Assembly (NCBI RefSeq): GCF_000485595.1
Contig: NW_014577897.1
Coordinates: 171,744 to 207,105 of the forward strand
Reading direction: 5' to 3'
Length of the DNA stretch: 35,362 nucleotides
From: Priapulus caudatus
Taxonomy: Eukaryota > Priapulida > Priapulimorpha > Priapulimorphida > Priapulidae
Shown one piece after another: positions 1 to 9,600 of this stretch. The translations under genes were made by a program, and so were the position numbers. The notes below the pieces were generated by a model. It was not told the DNA's origin and ran no database searches. It saw nothing but the letters and a program-made list of their open reading frames with translations. The stretch's first letter is position 1. Every line of letters starts with the position of its first letter.

Positions 1-40
1 AGACTGGTACCCGGTCGACAGTTCCACACGCTACCCTAAC
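1..40. repeat. Direct repeat copy A (partner at 2179-2218)
   Basis: This 40-bp segment recurs in the same orientation at 2179-2218 with about five substitutions. The two copies bracket about 2.1 kb of otherwise unrecognised DNA and could be the ends of a decayed mobile element, or two copies of a dispersed repeat. The window starts within it, so its true left end is not visible. Confidence 0.6.
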
Positions 41-484
41 GTCGTGCAGCGAACGGGTAGCAGTCTAGGTTAGAGCGCTACAGTTTCGCAATTTACACGA
101 ACAATGCATTCACAATGCGCGAACAACACGAACAATGCGTTCACACGACAATCAATACGCGGCCAGCGTGGTGCCAAATATACGCGGCTTAGTTGGCGCG
201 GAATATGATTCCGCGCTAAGCAAGCCGGAGCAATCGCGGCTAAGCAAGCCGTGGCTAAGCAAGCTGCGTATATTTTAGCGTGTGAACGCAACTAAACTCC
301 TCGTGTGAACGCAGCTTATATGCACTATATAATACACTGTATACAGTGGGGAATCTGGGGGTGTGCTAGCTGCAAGCTGGAAAAAAACACAATGCGTCCA
401 AGCAAACAATGCGATTCAAACAATCCGTCTGCGACAGCCAGCTCGCGCATTCCCACTAGTCCGTACACTGCGCCATCGGCATTT
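41..484. other. Intergenic, no gene recognised
   Basis: The stretch has short internal echoes (repeated CGCGGCTAAGCAAGC-like words at about 210-265 and repeated GAACAATGCG words at about 100-140) but no convincing coding signal. The open frame at 305-655 has no recognisable domain and runs into a simple repeat. Confidence 0.5.
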
Positions 485-735
485 CTGATGACGACTTACA
501 GATGTGTAATGGGAAATTACTGTTGTTTGTATTACATGGACCTGTCTGAGGGCGTCGACTTGTACATAATGACGACTTATAAATGTCGACTTAGGCGACT
601 TAGACGAGACTTAGGCGAAATGTCGACTCAGGCGGGGCTATTCCAATGGATTTAATTACTATGAGAGCGAATCGGGACTTTAACTTCCATGTCGACTTAC
701 GCGAATTGACAACTTAGACGATGACGACTTATGCG
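485..735. repeat. Degenerate short repeat, GACTTANGCGA-like
   Basis: Variants of a GACTTA-N-GCGA word, often preceded by GTC or GAC, occur about eight times here with irregular spacing (for example near 555, 585, 600, 610, 692 and 725). The pattern is a decayed tandem or dispersed short repeat rather than coding sequence. Confidence 0.5.
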
Positions 736-1160
736 AGTTTTACTGTACTATAGTTAATAAAATACTTTATTAAAGTAGTAGGTAAAGTTGGACTTGTAAC
801 CCTTATCTGTGAATGAGACTGTGTAAACAGTCGCTTACGAGCCTGACATTGTGGTTTATGCTCAGTCACGTAGGCCTCATTGTCGGTAACTGTGCGTGTT
901 TACTGCAGAATATATAGAAGTCCGTTTACTCAGTGTGATTTGTTTACCTGTACTTAAAATATAATACTAATCATGGAAAATAAAGAGTACCGTATTATAC
1001 TCGACAACAGTGTAACTGTATAGTGTGCGTGTCTCGACCCTTGTACCCCCTTCACTCATGTCCTGCTCCCAGCATCCAACTCTCGCGTCCCGGTCTTGCA
1101 TGATCCCGCTGCAGCAGTCCCACTCCAATGTAGTGGGAGAGAAGGGGCTACCCGGATACA
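736..1160. other. Intergenic, no gene recognised
   Basis: No domain, RNA gene or repeat was recognised in either strand. Short open frames here overlap on opposite strands and have no recognisable composition. Confidence 0.45.
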
Positions 1161-1255
1161 GGGTTGCCAACTCTCACGCATTCGGCATAAGACTCACGCA
1201 ATTGAGGCTAATCTCACGCCTTCACTCCGGGTCTGCTAATTCTCACGCATACAGA
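1161..1255. repeat. TCTCACGC-word repeat
   Basis: The words TCTCACGCA, ACTCACGCA and TCTCACGCC recur five times at roughly 20-bp spacing, starting from GGTTGCCAACTCTCACGC. This looks like a copy of a dispersed invertebrate repeat of unknown class. The overlapping open frame is a by-product of the repeat. Confidence 0.5.
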
Positions 1256-2178
1256 AACAAACAGATAAAAAACCGAAGTATAAACCAGAGCATTTCAATT
1301 CGCTGAACGGTTCCAGATCTCGTCCTTACTTGGCAATCAGAACAGTTTTATGTAAGTGAGTTTCGCATAAGAAGCTGAAGAAGCAACTATATATGTCACA
1401 TTATAAGCAGAATAAAGGACTGACCAGTAGAGGTCATATATGACTATATAAATACAATTCCATTTCCAAGCAGGATCTAGGGATGTGTTGTTTTGAGCCG
1501 TCCATACATATGTGTTTGTAAATGCACCTAATCCATCTAAACATAACACTGTGTAGTGTATTGCATTACATACATGTGTAGGCCTATGTTTAAAAAAAAC
1601 TCACTTAAGTATGCACCAGAATTAAATCCACAATTTCAAGCTGAAAAATGCTCCCCTGGTGTGGGAGATGGTTGCCCCCTCCCACACCCTCCTCCCGCTC
1701 AGTCGCCCAGCTCCCTGACATAATCTTAATCACAACTCTAACTCAATGTTGGCAGCCGTGCGGGTAGAAGAATGTATAGCGCGCAGGAGTACTAGACGAT
1801 TGGCAGCCCGGATCCGCGCGAAGCACGAAAAACGCCACGTAGCGGCACACCTAACTCAAATTCGCTGCAGTGTTTGGAACACCTTCCTCAGGTCCCTTTG
1901 GGTAGAGACCAAAGCCGTATAATCGCTCAATTGAGCAGTTGTGGCAATTCCACAAGCCTTTTCACTACGCACGTAGGTAGACATTTCATACAAATGGTCG
2001 TAATTGCTGGTTTGCTGCTCGGCGCGCGTCGTTTTTCTGTAGAAAACCGATTTACATTTTTGCTGTTTCATGCCCTGACATTATTTTACAACATATGGCG
2101 TCCGATAGATGGCGCAACGAGCCTATGTTTATGGCATTTGCCCGTAGTTTTTCTGGATACGGCTTCGGCCGCTAAGCT
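1256..2178. other. Intergenic, no gene recognised
   Basis: I see no protein domain, structural RNA or long repeat in this stretch. The open frames at 1337-1549 and 1856-2221 are short, overlap one another on opposite strands and carry no motif I recognise. Confidence 0.45.
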
Positions 2179-2218
2179 AGACTGCTACCCGCTCGAAAGT
2201 TCCACACACTACACTAAC
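2179..2218. repeat. Direct repeat copy B (partner at 1-40)
   Basis: About 88% identical by eye to positions 1-40, in the same orientation. See copy A for interpretation. Confidence 0.6.
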
Positions 2219-2474
2219 TGAGTTCATTGTAGCCAAGGATACTTGCGGGAGCTGCCAGTCTAGCTATAAACTCTGCAATCGTGACTTGCGCTTCAACTTC
2301 CCGTATCCATGTTGATACACCGGATCTTCTGATATTTCCGATGATGACGTCATAGTTACAGCATTTATATATAGCAGAGCAGAGTGCATATAGCATAGAG
2401 CTATGCATAGATCATAGAGCATATATAGTTTCGGATTCATACATATCCATCGATATTCCATCCATGCATATATC

Positions 2475-2572
2475 ATGCCACTGTGTTGTAGTGCATACAA
2501 CTGTAAGGTTGTTCGATGTCAGGAGTGAAAAGCAGCAAAGATTACTTTCCATCGGTGAGACAACATTTAATT
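2475..2572 (+). pseudogene. THAP-domain N-terminal fragment, broken (copy 1)
   Basis: From ATG at 2475 the frame reads MPLCCSAYNC, then RCQE, a TGA stop at 2526-2528, then KITFHR and another TGA at 2556. The Met-Pro...Cys-x-Ala-x-x-Cys opening followed by an ITFHR element is how THAP zinc-finger domains begin (C2CH DNA-binding domains of host regulators and of P-element-type transposases). Only the first third of a THAP domain is present; the later Cys-x2-His pair is not seen. A second copy lies at 3366-3450 with a stop at the same place, so this is an old amplified fragment, not an active gene. Confidence 0.45.
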
Positions 2573-3296
2573 AGCCAACATCATTCTAGTTATTACACAA
2601 TGTTCTTCGTCACAGTTGCCATTGCGGTTGAACGATACAGATCATGTGCAGGACGGTCATAGGATAGCATGGTGTTCATTATTCTGTCTTGTCGGTCCTG
2701 GACATCATCTGTATCCTTTAACGTAACTGTGTACTATATAAAATTCCGATGTATTTGTGCATGTTCAAAAACAAAAAAAGTTTATACCGCACACATGTGT
2801 AAGTCTTGTAACATTTCTTAGCGGAAATAATAGTATAGTGTCGAATGATATATTATAAGAAAGTCGCTGAAATAGACCAGTGCGGTCGCATTTCACACGG
2901 AAATCCATAAAACCTCCCTTGTTTCCCTCTTTTCATATGAATATATTATTATCAAGGGCAACGAGTTTCATACTATTTCAATGTGTAAGGCTCAGATAAC
3001 ACTCATGCAGAGTAAATGTGTCGGTTTGCTTAGCTTTCCTGCAAAGCAAATTTCCTAAATCAACAACTGAATGTGCGGTCATTTCGAGTAAACATTGAAA
3101 TCTAGTGAAAAATTCTATACTGAAATATCCATTACAATCTGAAATCATGTTTACTCACTTATTACGCGTGTTTATGCGTTCATCTTTTCTGCATTCGCGC
3201 TATAATTTGCTATAGTAGGAATTCAAATGATTCAGTCATATATGCTATAATTATATGGTCGTGCGATGACCAGTCCTAGCCTCTGAATTGGTCGTG
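2573..3296. other. AT-rich intergenic stretch, no gene recognised
   Basis: This separates the two THAP-like fragments. No coding, RNA or repeat signal was recognised beyond general AT richness. Confidence 0.45.
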
Positions 3297-3342
3297 CCCC
3301 CACCACCACCACCACCACCGCCACCACCACCACGACCACCAC
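3297..3342. repeat. (CCA)n trinucleotide microsatellite
   Basis: A run of CCA/CAC units with a few CCG and CGA interruptions. The apparent polyglycine open frame on the other strand is a product of this microsatellite. Confidence 0.9.
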
Positions 3343-3365
3343 GATCATGACGACTGTATTTTACT

Positions 3366-3450
3366 GCATACAACTGTAACCTTATTAGATGTAAGGAGTG
3401 AAAAGCACGAAAGATAACTTTCCATCGGTCACACAACATTTATCATTTCA
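3366..3450 (+). pseudogene. THAP-domain N-terminal fragment, broken (copy 2)
   Basis: The stretch reads AYNC, then IRCKE, TGA at 3399-3401, then KITFHR. It matches copy 1 over about 85 bp, including the position of the in-frame TGA, but lacks the initiating Met-Pro-Leu-Cys-Cys. A shared stop implies both copies descend from an already broken source or from a repeat that carried it. Confidence 0.42.
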
Positions 3451-3539
3451 TTTCTTTATTTATTTTTATTTTTTTATTTTTATAATTAAGAATTAAACCA
3501 TAGATTACATGGATAACACAATAAATAAACAAAATGCGA

Positions 3540-3980
3540 CACCAATGTTTTATAAATTGACCTGGTATGCTATCTAACCCTGTAGCCTTATCTGCGTTTA
3601 TGTTATTAAGTACGTTTAAGACCGCTTCTTTGCTTACAGGGCAAACTTTCAAATTATTTCCTAGTACCCCTAATTTTTAACATTTTAAAGCTACCTCACC
3701 ACATGCAGTTATTCTTTGCTTTATTGTTCATAGCCATACTTTTTCGAGTTTGCCATAGTTTGTTACGATTATTGTTGTTCCTTTCAATCTTTTCTGTAGA
3801 AAAATAGCCTTTTGCCCTCTTAATGTCATTGTCAGTTTTATTTGTAAGTAACTTAAAATGCCTAAAGTCAATGTCATCGTTATTTCTCGTGAATTGTAAT
3901 AGTTTCCTGTCCCTTTGCCTAATAAGTTCTTTTATCTGCGAGTTGAACCATGTCTCTCGTGTGTGTTTTATTGTCACCTG
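3540..3980 (-). pseudogene. LINE (non-LTR retrotransposon) pol fragment
   Basis: Two minus-strand open frames in element order carry LINE signatures. The upstream one (3977 to 3696) contains ETWFNSQIKELIRQRDR and a later RAKGYF, the linker typical between endonuclease and reverse transcriptase in CR1/L2/jockey-like elements. The downstream one (3652 to about 3545) contains INADKATGLDSIPGQFIK, the start of the reverse transcriptase domain (K-A-T-G-x-D-x-I-P motif). The endonuclease, the catalytic FADD-type motif and the 3' end are missing and the two parts are in different frames, so this is an internal dead fragment. The clade cannot be fixed from this much sequence. Confidence 0.75.
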
Positions 3981-4629
3981 CTTAATGCGTGCTACAGTGT
4001 CAATCGCTTCAACAAGATAGGTTTTAAAAGTTACTTGTTCTAACGTATATATCTATAGAATCTTAATTCAACATATCCAAGCATTTCTTTTTCATTACGA
4101 TCTCTTTAAATACCTCTGGGCTGTAGTGTTTCATTGACGTCATTGCAGTAGTACGATGCTTACCTATAACCTTTGTAATAGATTTCCTTGTATATATGTG
4201 TAGCTAAATGTATATCGTATAATTGTCGTGCTACGATCAGCAGTCTCGTACGAACAATAAGGGGAGCGATAGCCCGAGAGAAAATGCCTGCCGTCGCCTC
4301 AAATGTACACAAGTCCGCCGTACGTACGTACAACGAACATATACACCGTCCTGCGATTACACTGAGAATTATATTCAGTGAAGTTGGCGTTTTTCTGGTT
4401 TCACCCGCAGCGCGCGGGCCGAAGCGGATAGGCATTTTTGCATGTATTACATGCTGCCAGCGTGCTGCCTAAAGCAAAAACTTCGTCTACCCCTACGGTC
4501 GAGGGACACGGCCCTCATTGCTGTTCTGTGATTTGCGACTTCGCAGAAAAACTTGCAACTCGCCTGCTCGCAGTTACCTTGACGGTCACCGTGAGAAAAA
4601 CGACATGCGGTGCCCGTCGCGATTGCGTG
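3981..4629. other. Intergenic, no gene recognised
   Basis: Nothing beyond short antisense-overlapping open frames. The missing 5' part of the neighbouring LINE fragment is not detectable here. Confidence 0.45.
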
Positions 4630-5185
4630 CCTTCCTGTGTGTGCGTACACGGGATACATACGTCTTTATGTGTACGTGTAGCGTCTAGATACACGCGTAT
4701 CACTATGCGCGCATCTTCCATGTATGTGTGCATGTGCAGGTGCGTGCGGGCGTGCGTGTACGCCTACATGCAAGCGTCCGCGTGCACGTGCCTGCGTGCG
4801 TGCGTATGCGCGTGCGTCCAGGCGTGCGCGTGCGTGCATACGTTTAGCTGCTTTGTGTGGATATGCTTTCTGATCGTAAAGTTCGCTGTACACGCTCATG
4901 CGTCCGCACACATTCTAATGATTACGCCCGTACGCAGGCACTCACAGACGGACGCACGTACGCACGCCCGTACCTACTTATACAGGCAGCCAAGCACGCA
5001 AGCACATAGCTAGCTGTAGTACTACGAAGCACACATATACGCAGACACGTGCGTATACATGTATGAACGCACGCAGTCACACACCGACGCACGTACGTAC
5101 GCACGCAGGCCGGCACAGACATTTGTATGAGTGCATGTATGTGTTTGTATGTGTGTGTGTGCGTCGCTCAGTGCGTGCGTCAGTG
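4630..5185. repeat. Degenerate CG/TG/TACG low-complexity block
   Basis: About 550 bp of alternating purine-pyrimidine words such as TGCGTGCG, GTACGCAC and CACGCACG. The first half is TG/CG-rich and the second half is CA/CG-rich on the same strand. Cys/Val/Arg-rich and Ala/His/Thr-rich open frames in every direction are artefacts of this composition. Such sequence can adopt left-handed (Z) DNA. Confidence 0.8.
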
Positions 5186-5640
5186 TCTTTAACATGTTCA
5201 TTAGAAACAATTTTTCAGAAGTCACAAAAATGCGTTTCCTCAACAAAATTATTTTTTAGCCTGGCCACAAGTCATGGCGTAAAATAAGTATGTCATCTAA
5301 CACGCACAATTCACAGATAATATCAGGAGCTATTGACCTATTGACAATATTAATTTTTGTGATTATTACCTCCTCATTCTTTGTATATAGGTCAACATTT
5401 CTATTTACATGAATAGAGGCGTATTATTTCCGCATGTATTATTATAAAACCCAGCTTATGTATCCGCTGCAGCTGCCGCTCGTTACATGAAGCCGCTGAC
5501 GCATAATAAAATACAATTCATAATAAAACTTATACAACACAGTGTAGAAGTAGAAACTGTTGACACTTTTATTGATATTTTTATTGAGCTTGCAAACAAC
5601 AGCAGCTCAATGCAGTTGAGCTCTTTCATTGCATTCCCGG
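5186..5640. other. Intergenic, no gene recognised
   Basis: AT-rich sequence between the low-complexity block and the hairpin repeat; no feature recognised. Confidence 0.45.
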
Positions 5641-5642
5641 TA

Positions 5643-5865
5643 AAATTCTCGACTGTTTGCTGGCAGCTATGGATCCGTGCGCCCGGCCTATGCATTCGGC
5701 GCACGGATCCATAGCTGCCAGCGCTGCATACTGTCGTAGGACGTTCCCGCGGTTGCGTGCACCTTGCCGCGGTACTGCGCGCAAGATCTGCGCTCAGCAC
5801 TTCGGATCAACACCTCCTTTCGGCAACGCTTCTCTAGTATCCCGTCTCATCTGGTTGTGTGGTGG
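5643..5865. repeat. Hairpin-bearing dispersed repeat, copy 1
   Basis: The copy contains a perfect 23-bp inverted repeat (5661-5683 with 5698-5720) around a 14-nt loop, followed by a conserved tail with GCATACTGTCGTAGGACG and later CGGCAACGCTTCTCTAGTAT. Related copies in the same orientation lie at about 14090-14380 and 15762-16050. The copies differ by many one-base indels as well as substitutions. No coding capacity was seen. It could be a non-autonomous DNA element or a SINE-like unit; its class is unknown. Confidence 0.8.
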
Positions 5866-6517
5866 CCCGACCAGGCTTTACGACTATTTCATGTCGTAAG
5901 ACTGTTTCTCACCACGTAGTGAAAAGCGTTGTGGCTAGTAGCAATTACCATATGGCTGAAACACACCGTACTTGTGTCCCGAACGGACACTTTGGCAAGT
6001 TCACTGTCAAGTTGGTCGGCATAATGTAACGCGAAGACAATAATCCTGCTGTTTAATGTCTTTTGTGTATATGAAGATGTTATCCTGGATGACCAAGTTA
6101 TCCACAAATTGCACCAGTAATATTCGTTTGGGAAATTTTTTGCAGAACATCACATTTGGCTAAAATTTTGCCTTTTGTAAATAGTACAATGTGAGTGGAG
6201 AGAATTGTAACATGCCAAGGCGTGGGGTAGTATTGTCTCATAATGACTTTGTTTATAACTATAGCTTGTTGATCATTTTGCATCCATTTGTGTCTTCAAT
6301 AACGTATTCTATGGTCGGGGTAATGTGGCGCTTGTGTGTGATAGCTATTGTTTTTCTCAGTTTTAATGGCAACACATAATCACATGATCACATAAACAGT
6401 TAGAATTAGAAATGTTATTATACCAATACTTCCTCGTAGAGTGTTCGCTTATGCAAAAAACTATCCTAGTACTTTTTACCTGCACTAGATCACTAACTGT
6501 TTTTCATATACTTTTAG
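5866..6517. other. Upstream region of the caspase-STING gene
   Basis: No upstream coding exon (such as a CARD or death-effector prodomain) was recognised here. The promoter probably lies in or beyond this stretch, but I see no TATA box or initiator I would defend. An additional 5' exon further upstream cannot be excluded. Confidence 0.35.
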
Positions 6518-6619
6518 GTTTCCAAAGAAATATGTAGTGACCTAGTAGCCACTTCTCATATACGGCTGACGAGTTCCATCTAAAGACGAAACATATCAAG
6601 GGTATTGTGCAAATTTTCA
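6518..6619 (+). promoter_or_regulatory. Probable 5' UTR part of exon 1
   Basis: A pyrimidine-rich CTTTTAG acceptor ends at 6517, and the following sequence is in the frame of the proposed start codon but is closed by TAA at 6581-6583. ATG at 6620 is the first in-frame ATG after that stop. This suggests a spliced 5' UTR joined to the coding part of exon 1. Transcript data would decide the true 5' end. Confidence 0.35.
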
Positions 6620-6673
6620 ATGGCATCTGTTGGCATTAAGGTTGTTCGAAGCACAAGTAATTTGTGTGATATG
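6620..6673 (+). CDS. Fusion gene exon 1 (start codon)
   Basis: Eighteen codons from ATG 6620 to a GTACGT donor at 6674, ending in phase 0. It supplies a short N-terminus with no prodomain, as in executioner-type caspases. The start is chosen because an in-frame TAA lies 36 bp upstream and the phase fits exon 2. This is the least certain exon. Confidence 0.55.
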
Positions 6674-9600
6674 GTACGTGCAGTTACTGAGCTAAGTCTA
6701 TGCAATGTGCAATAATAGACCTGTTATCTGAGCGATAAAATAACTGCAATTCTATACTAATATTATGTTATTTTGCAGACAAATAGCTACAAAAACAACT
6801 CGACTCCACGTGGATATTGCTTGATCATTAATAATGAAAAATTCAAGGACCCGGAAAAGTTTCCTACCCGGGAGGGATCGCAGAAAGATGTAGAGACTCT
6901 GCGTCAACTATTTACAGATCTTGGCTATACGATGTGGGACACAGTAGAAGAAGCAAAGACAAGTAATTTGACTGCGGAGGTAACCGACAAGTTGTTACTA
7001 TAGTTTCTACTAACAACCAAACAAAGCATACTCAAGGACTGCTGAGGTTATTTAAGCCAAAGCAAAATATGTGACGTTTTTGACATGGTAAAGATATTAC
7101 AGATACAATAAACTAAGCTGTTATTTTATTTTGCTATAATTAAACAATGGCTTCATGCAAGAGGTCATATATTTTTGGTTTTAGCTATTTTTTATTTTAT
7201 TAAATTTATAAGCCTATCAGCATGATGGTTTATGAGCAAACTGCCTGAGTGGCAAATAAGCTGGCCAGCGACTAGATGGCCGACTTCACCAAGGAATGAC
7301 TTGCGGAAGTGATTGGTTTTTGTTCTCGTAGGAAATAAAAGATGTTGTGAAAAAGTTTGCTGCTAGTGACAAACAAAACAGTGTCGACTCGAGCATTGTT
7401 GCCATCTTAAGCCATGGTGGTGCGGAAGACGTGATATTTGGAGCAGACGACGAAAAGCTTTCATTTTCTGATGACATTCTTCGTCTATTCGAAGGTAAAA
7501 TTTTTTAATCTACCTTCTTCGTTAAGTATTTAGTAGAGGGTTACATAGTTGTAATATAAAGCGAATTCTCATTAACAATGAATAACGAACGTGTCGAATT
7601 TAGGTATTGTGAGCATATCCCTAAAGATCACAAATAAATGGTTACCTGTTTTCCATGCTCTTTTGGCAGGAGAAAATGCACCGGGTCTAATGCAGAAACC
7701 CAAGTTGTTCATTCTTCAAGCGTGTCGTGGAGGTATGACGTATATAGGAATGCATGCTGAGTCGCTTGCACATGTACATGCAATATTACCTATAGTATTG
7801 ACAAAATTTGTAATAGCTATATTTTGTAGATGTTGTCCTAGTTTCTAACAACTTGTTGCCATATTTATTAATATACTCTCTAATATGTTAATTTTCCCAA
7901 ACATGACAATTCCACATTCATTTATTAGGTTCTCAATAGCTTTATGGTTGCTAATAAAAACAATTTAAAATTTGGCGAATGATATAAAAAATGAATTACC
8001 TACTAGTATATAAGTAAAGGTCTGTATATATACTCTATATATTTCTATATTATTGTGACTTTAAAAGCTCTGTGTATGTGCATGGTAAGATTGAACACTT
8101 GCGTGGTTTGTATTTTATTTAGTCCGTCCGAATCAAGGGACTCAACGGAGGGATGTGGCTGGAGGCAATGATAAGCCGCAAGCGTTTAAGAGAAAGTCGG
8201 TTAAAGACTCAGCAGAACTGAACACTCAACACATACCTGCAGGAGAGCCAAATCTGTTACCAAACTTGTGTGATTATATAGTATTTCATTCAACAACTCA
8301 AGGTACGTTTTTAATTAAAATAACCATAAGTAAATAGTGTTCACCCCTGCACAATTAGGAGAAGGAGATCAGGAGCCATTCATAAATATCAATGTCATCA
8401 TAAGCATACAACCCGTTCCACAGTCCTTGTACACTCTACATGTAAATAAATCTTGATTCTACCTTATTGAAAGGCATTCTCTGCTTCAGAAGTCCACAGA
8501 AAATGTGTGTCCTTATGGGTAAGCTGTGTAAGTGGTTTAGCTATTTTAGGATTTTAGCAATGTAATAGGTACATTATGCGCGTTGCCTCATTGGGTGGTG
8601 TTATGGACCTCGTCTGCCCAATGGCGCACCGCTCACATGCGTTGCCTCATTGGCTGGTGTTATTACGTCGGGTGTATTCAGGCAATCGTTTCTCCTCATT
8701 CCCACGTTCACTTTCTCTTAATGTTCCCGTCTTGTCTGAGAACGAGTCTCCTCGCCCTTAAGGGCGTTGCTAATGTGTTTTGCAACGCCTGCGTGATTAC
8801 CAACCGTTCCCTTGTCCTACTCTGTCGACCCTGCATTTCTATTGTCTATTAATGTAGTCCGATTTCCTATAGCTCTATGTCTATGACGAAACGCCGTATT
8901 ACACTAAATGCTGTAGTTTCGATGCCATAGTTCTGATGTTGTTAGGGCTCTCCTGTTTCGGTCCACATAGTACTAATTGAATCTCCACTAATCAGTATTT
9001 CGGCACCTACGAAATTCTAGCAGAAGCTGTGGCCAATCTCATGATGAAGATGGTTGTGTGGCGCTATTTTATTGCCGTGCTGTAGTGTAATAGAAAAGTA
9101 AACTGGTAGAGTAACCAATTTTCTGAGATATACCCATCCTATTAAAAGGCTTCTCTTAATTTGTCGTTATGTTCACAACGTCACAGGTCATTTCATGTAG
9201 AAACAGGCAAGGCATTGTCACATTTGTTTCAATATTTAGTTAGCCGAGGAGTGTAACCATGCAGAGAGAATAGCAGATAAGATCGAGAATGAAACTAAAC
9301 GGTAAACTGCATTTATTACGAATCAAGAGACATGTTCTATTGTTGGCTATATGTCGGATTCTCTAAACTTAGCCAGAGCCAACGCTGCGCATGAGCACTA
9401 TATATTGTTACATCCTTTCTCCTTTATAAAAGAACAAACTTCAAACTAATTACCGTTGACCGTTACTCAACAACAAAAAACATTACAGAGTCTCGACCTA
9501 GACAAGAAAATCTCGCTTCCGATTCCTATAGAAGTTAACTATACCCTTTATCTTGAGTACATTAAATTAATTCAGTCTTGCAATGCTTCAAACTGTCTGA

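Noticed and set aside
305-655. 116-residue plus-strand open frame
   Set aside because: No domain, and its second half is the GACTTA-type short repeat.
3251-3439. Polyglycine protein on the minus strand
   Set aside because: Product of the (CCA)n microsatellite.
4438-5122. 191-residue Cys/Ala/Val-rich open frame and its neighbours
   Set aside because: Composition comes from the CG/TG low-complexity block; no motif, and equally long frames run on the other strand.
5889-6283. Minus-strand open frames just upstream of the caspase
   Set aside because: Short, in different frames, no domain or splice-consistent structure.
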